Source: Deinococcus arboris
Lineage (GTDB): Bacteria; Deinococcota; Deinococci; Deinococcales; Deinococcaceae
NCBI RefSeq assembly: GCF_009755355.1
Contig: NZ_WQLB01000041.1
Location: 1-32,397, forward strand
DNA length: 32,397 nt
Direction of reading: 5' to 3'
Positions 30,852 through 32,397 of this stretch are shown piece by piece. The translations under genes were made by a program, and so were the position numbers. The notes below the pieces were generated by a model. That model searched no databases, was not told the DNA's origin, and saw only the letters and a list, made by a program, of their open reading frames with translations. Every line of letters begins with the position of its first letter. The first letter of the stretch is position 1.

Positions 30852-32225
30852 TTAAAGCCCGGCCGTCAGGGGGTCCTCGCCCTGCACGTACTGGCCGATC
30901 TTCAGCGCGACGGCGATGCCCTGCCACGCACTGTCTCCCTGCTCAAGTCGCGCCCTGTTATCTGTGGCCACCTGCCGCAGCAGCCGCAGCGCCTCCACAT
31001 CGTCCAGGGCCGACGTGTCCAGCGACAGGTGCTCGGCCAGCAATTCGGTTCTGAATGCGCGGGCCACGGCGGCGTCACAGAAGGTTGCATTCAGTTCGCC
31101 GTTGCCAAACATGGAAAAGCGGTGCAGGTTGGCCGAGCCGACGGTGCCCCACTGGTCATCAATCAGCATGACTTTAGAGTGAATCCAGACCGTCCGGCGC
31201 TGTCCAGTGTCGTCCTGCCCGACCAGCCCGACCAGAGAGAAGGTCGGAAACTCGCCCAGGGCAGCCCTGGCCTCAAACAAGGCCCGGCGCTCCGGGGTGA
31301 CGTAGGCGCTCGCAGGAACATCCGGTGTTGCTGGCAGCACCACCGCCACCTCGACGCCCCGCTCAAGGGCGCCGCGCAGCGCCTCCACGAGTTCGGGCAC
31401 CTCCAGGTACTGATGCTCCAGATAGATGGAGCGCCGCGCCTGCCGGATGGCCTGGAGGTACTGCACAAAGATGGTGCGCTCGCCAGCAGCGCCGTCCAGA
31501 GGCTGCCCGCCAACCGGGGCGGGGCCGCCGTCATACCGGTGCGGCGCGGTGGTCCGCTGAATCTGAACTGTGGCAGTTCCGGCCCTCGGGGGCAGCTGTA
31601 TGGGAAAGGGCAGGTCGGCGCCGCGCCTCTCTCCCCCGTCGCGTTCACTGGCTCCGTTCCAGCGCTGGACAAAATTATGCTGCACGTCGGCCACCGCCGG
31701 CCCGCGCAGTTCGGCATAGAGGTCATGGTTTTGCCCCGCGCCGCGGTGCCCTGGCCGGGCCAGAGAATGAGGATTGAGGTTCAGGCCCCCCAGAAAGGCG
31801 CTGGACGAGGCTTCACCGGCATCTACCAGCCACAGCTTCTGGTGTTGACAGAAACCCGGCGCCGCGCGGTCCCAGCGCACGTGAACTTTCGGGTGGAGGC
31901 CTTCAAGCTGCCGTAGGTGTTCGGGCGCGCCCCAGAAGGCATTTTTCCTCAGGCTCGCCGTTTCTTCGTCGGGGCGCCAGAACAGCAGCCGAATCTCCAC
32001 GCCACGCTCGGCGGCCCGGTGGAGGAAGGCGAGAGGATGACCCCGGCCCTGCGGAAATTCAAAGGCCGGCCACATGAACGTGATGGCCGCCCAGACGCAG
32101 TGCGTGGCGCCCTCTACCGTCTGACACAGTCGTTCGAACGCGGCCTCCCCGTCCAGCAGCAGCTCCAGCCGGTTGCCCTCCCGGACGGGATAGGGGCCGC
32201 CAGTGACAAAGGCAATCTCGGACAT
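30852..32225 (-). CDS. Phospholipase D / cardiolipin synthase-like protein
   Basis: This 457-residue protein has two HKD motifs, H128-Q-K130-x4-D135 and H349-S-K351-x4-D356, each followed by a Gly/Asn stretch (FLGGLNLNP and GTVGSANLHR). This defines the PLD superfamily, which transfers phosphatidyl groups through a phospho-histidine. There is no signal peptide or N-terminal membrane helix of the classical Cls type, so cardiolipin synthase activity is only one possibility. The start at 32225 (MSEIAF) has a CAGACT -10-like box 7 nt upstream plus GGAGG. The longer frame to 32249 was rejected. Convergent with the 36-residue peptide gene, 4 bp apart. Confidence 0.88.
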   Translation of the reverse strand: MSEIAFVTGGPYPVREGNRLELLLDGEAAFERLCQTVEGATHCVWAAITFMWPAFEFPQGRGHPLAFLHRAAERGVEIRLLFWRPDEETASLRKNAFWGAPEHLRQLEGLHPKVHVRWDRAAPGFCQHQKLWLVDAGEASSSAFLGGLNLNPHSLARPGHRGAGQNHDLYAELRGPAVADVQHNFVQRWNGASERDGGERRGADLPFPIQLPPRAGTATVQIQRTTAPHRYDGGPAPVGGQPLDGAAGERTIFVQYLQAIRQARRSIYLEHQYLEVPELVEALRGALERGVEVAVVLPATPDVPASAYVTPERRALFEARAALGEFPTFSLVGLVGQDDTGQRRTVWIHSKVMLIDDQWGTVGSANLHRFSMFGNGELNATFCDAAVARAFRTELLAEHLSLDTSALDDVEALRLLRQVATDNRARLEQGDSAWQGIAVALKIGQYVQGEDPLTAGL

Positions 32226-32277
32226 GGCCTCCAGTCTGACAGCCCGCACAGTGTGGGCCGCCTTCCCGGTGTTCTCA

Positions 32278-32397
32278 TACGGATTCCGTCTATTCCGTTT
32301 ACAAACCAGAACAGAACTGGTTTGCCAACTCCACGCCCGGAACCCGCTCTGCTCCTGCTCGCTCTGCTCCGATTAAACCGTTTTTGCAAACGATTTA
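32278..32397. repeat. Structured repeat-like element cut by the window edge
   Basis: The last 120 bp contain no gene and are lower in G+C than the surroundings. CAAACCAG (32302-32309) and CTGGTTTG (32317-32324) form a perfect 8-bp stem with a 7-nt loop, flanked by ATTCCGT repeats (32283-32289 and 32293-32299) and a GCTCT/GCTC-rich run (32345-32370). I take it to be part of a dispersed palindromic repeat, common in Deinococcus, but only its left part is visible. Confidence 0.5.

Overview
The window is a high-GC bacterial chromosome segment that most likely comes from a Deinococcus. The reasons are the rpsL-rpsG-fusA cluster followed by a small membrane gene, the many genes with a TANNNT-like -10 box only 6-7 nt before the start codon (leaderless transcription, common in Deinococcus), several membrane and lipoprotein families seen there, and the lack of flagellar genes beside a Chp-like chemosensory operon. 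The genus is an inference; no database search was possible.

Layout. Positions 1-300 hold a leftward promoter, a long leader and a ribosome-binding site for a gene just off the left edge (possibly tuf). Positions 307-4470 hold a small membrane protein and the leftward str operon (rpsL, rpsG, fusA). rpsL has a CTG start codon, and the rpsG-fusA gap is full of hairpins. At 4537-6231 lies a lipoprotein that I assign to the cholesterol-dependent-cytolysin (CDC) fold, with an atypical C-terminal domain ending in a CXXCH motif. tRNA-Ser(CGA) follows at 6475-6564. Positions 6701-14829 hold mostly unlinked housekeeping and accessory genes: hflX with an apparent ATA start, a membrane EEP-family phosphohydrolase, a P-loop kinase, a PQQ-type sugar dehydrogenase, a small Pro-rich protein, two zinc metalloproteases and a membrane protein. 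About 500 bp without a convincing gene follow. Then come prs (TTG start), a carotenoid-desaturase-like FAD oxidoreductase, a small lipoprotein and dnaJ.

Positions 19923-28167 are one leftward chemosensory operon. In transcription order it encodes an MHYT-type membrane sensor, a single-domain response regulator, CheW, a methyl-accepting chemotaxis protein with two HAMP-like segments, a hybrid CheA (two Hpt domains, kinase, CheW-like domain, receiver), a pseudo-receiver/PATAN protein and a response regulator with a Roadblock-like tail. Several junctions overlap by 4 bp or less. No cheR or cheB is present, so the system resembles pilus or surface-behaviour (Chp/Pil/Frz-like) pathways rather than flagellar chemotaxis.

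The right end carries a DUF3995-like membrane protein, pgm, a 36-residue membrane peptide, a phospholipase-D family protein and the start of a structured repeat-like element cut by the window edge. The most distinctive observations are the CDC-like lipoprotein, the non-canonical starts of rpsL (CTG) and hflX (ATA), the MHYT-headed chemosensory operon and the hairpin-rich fusA leader.
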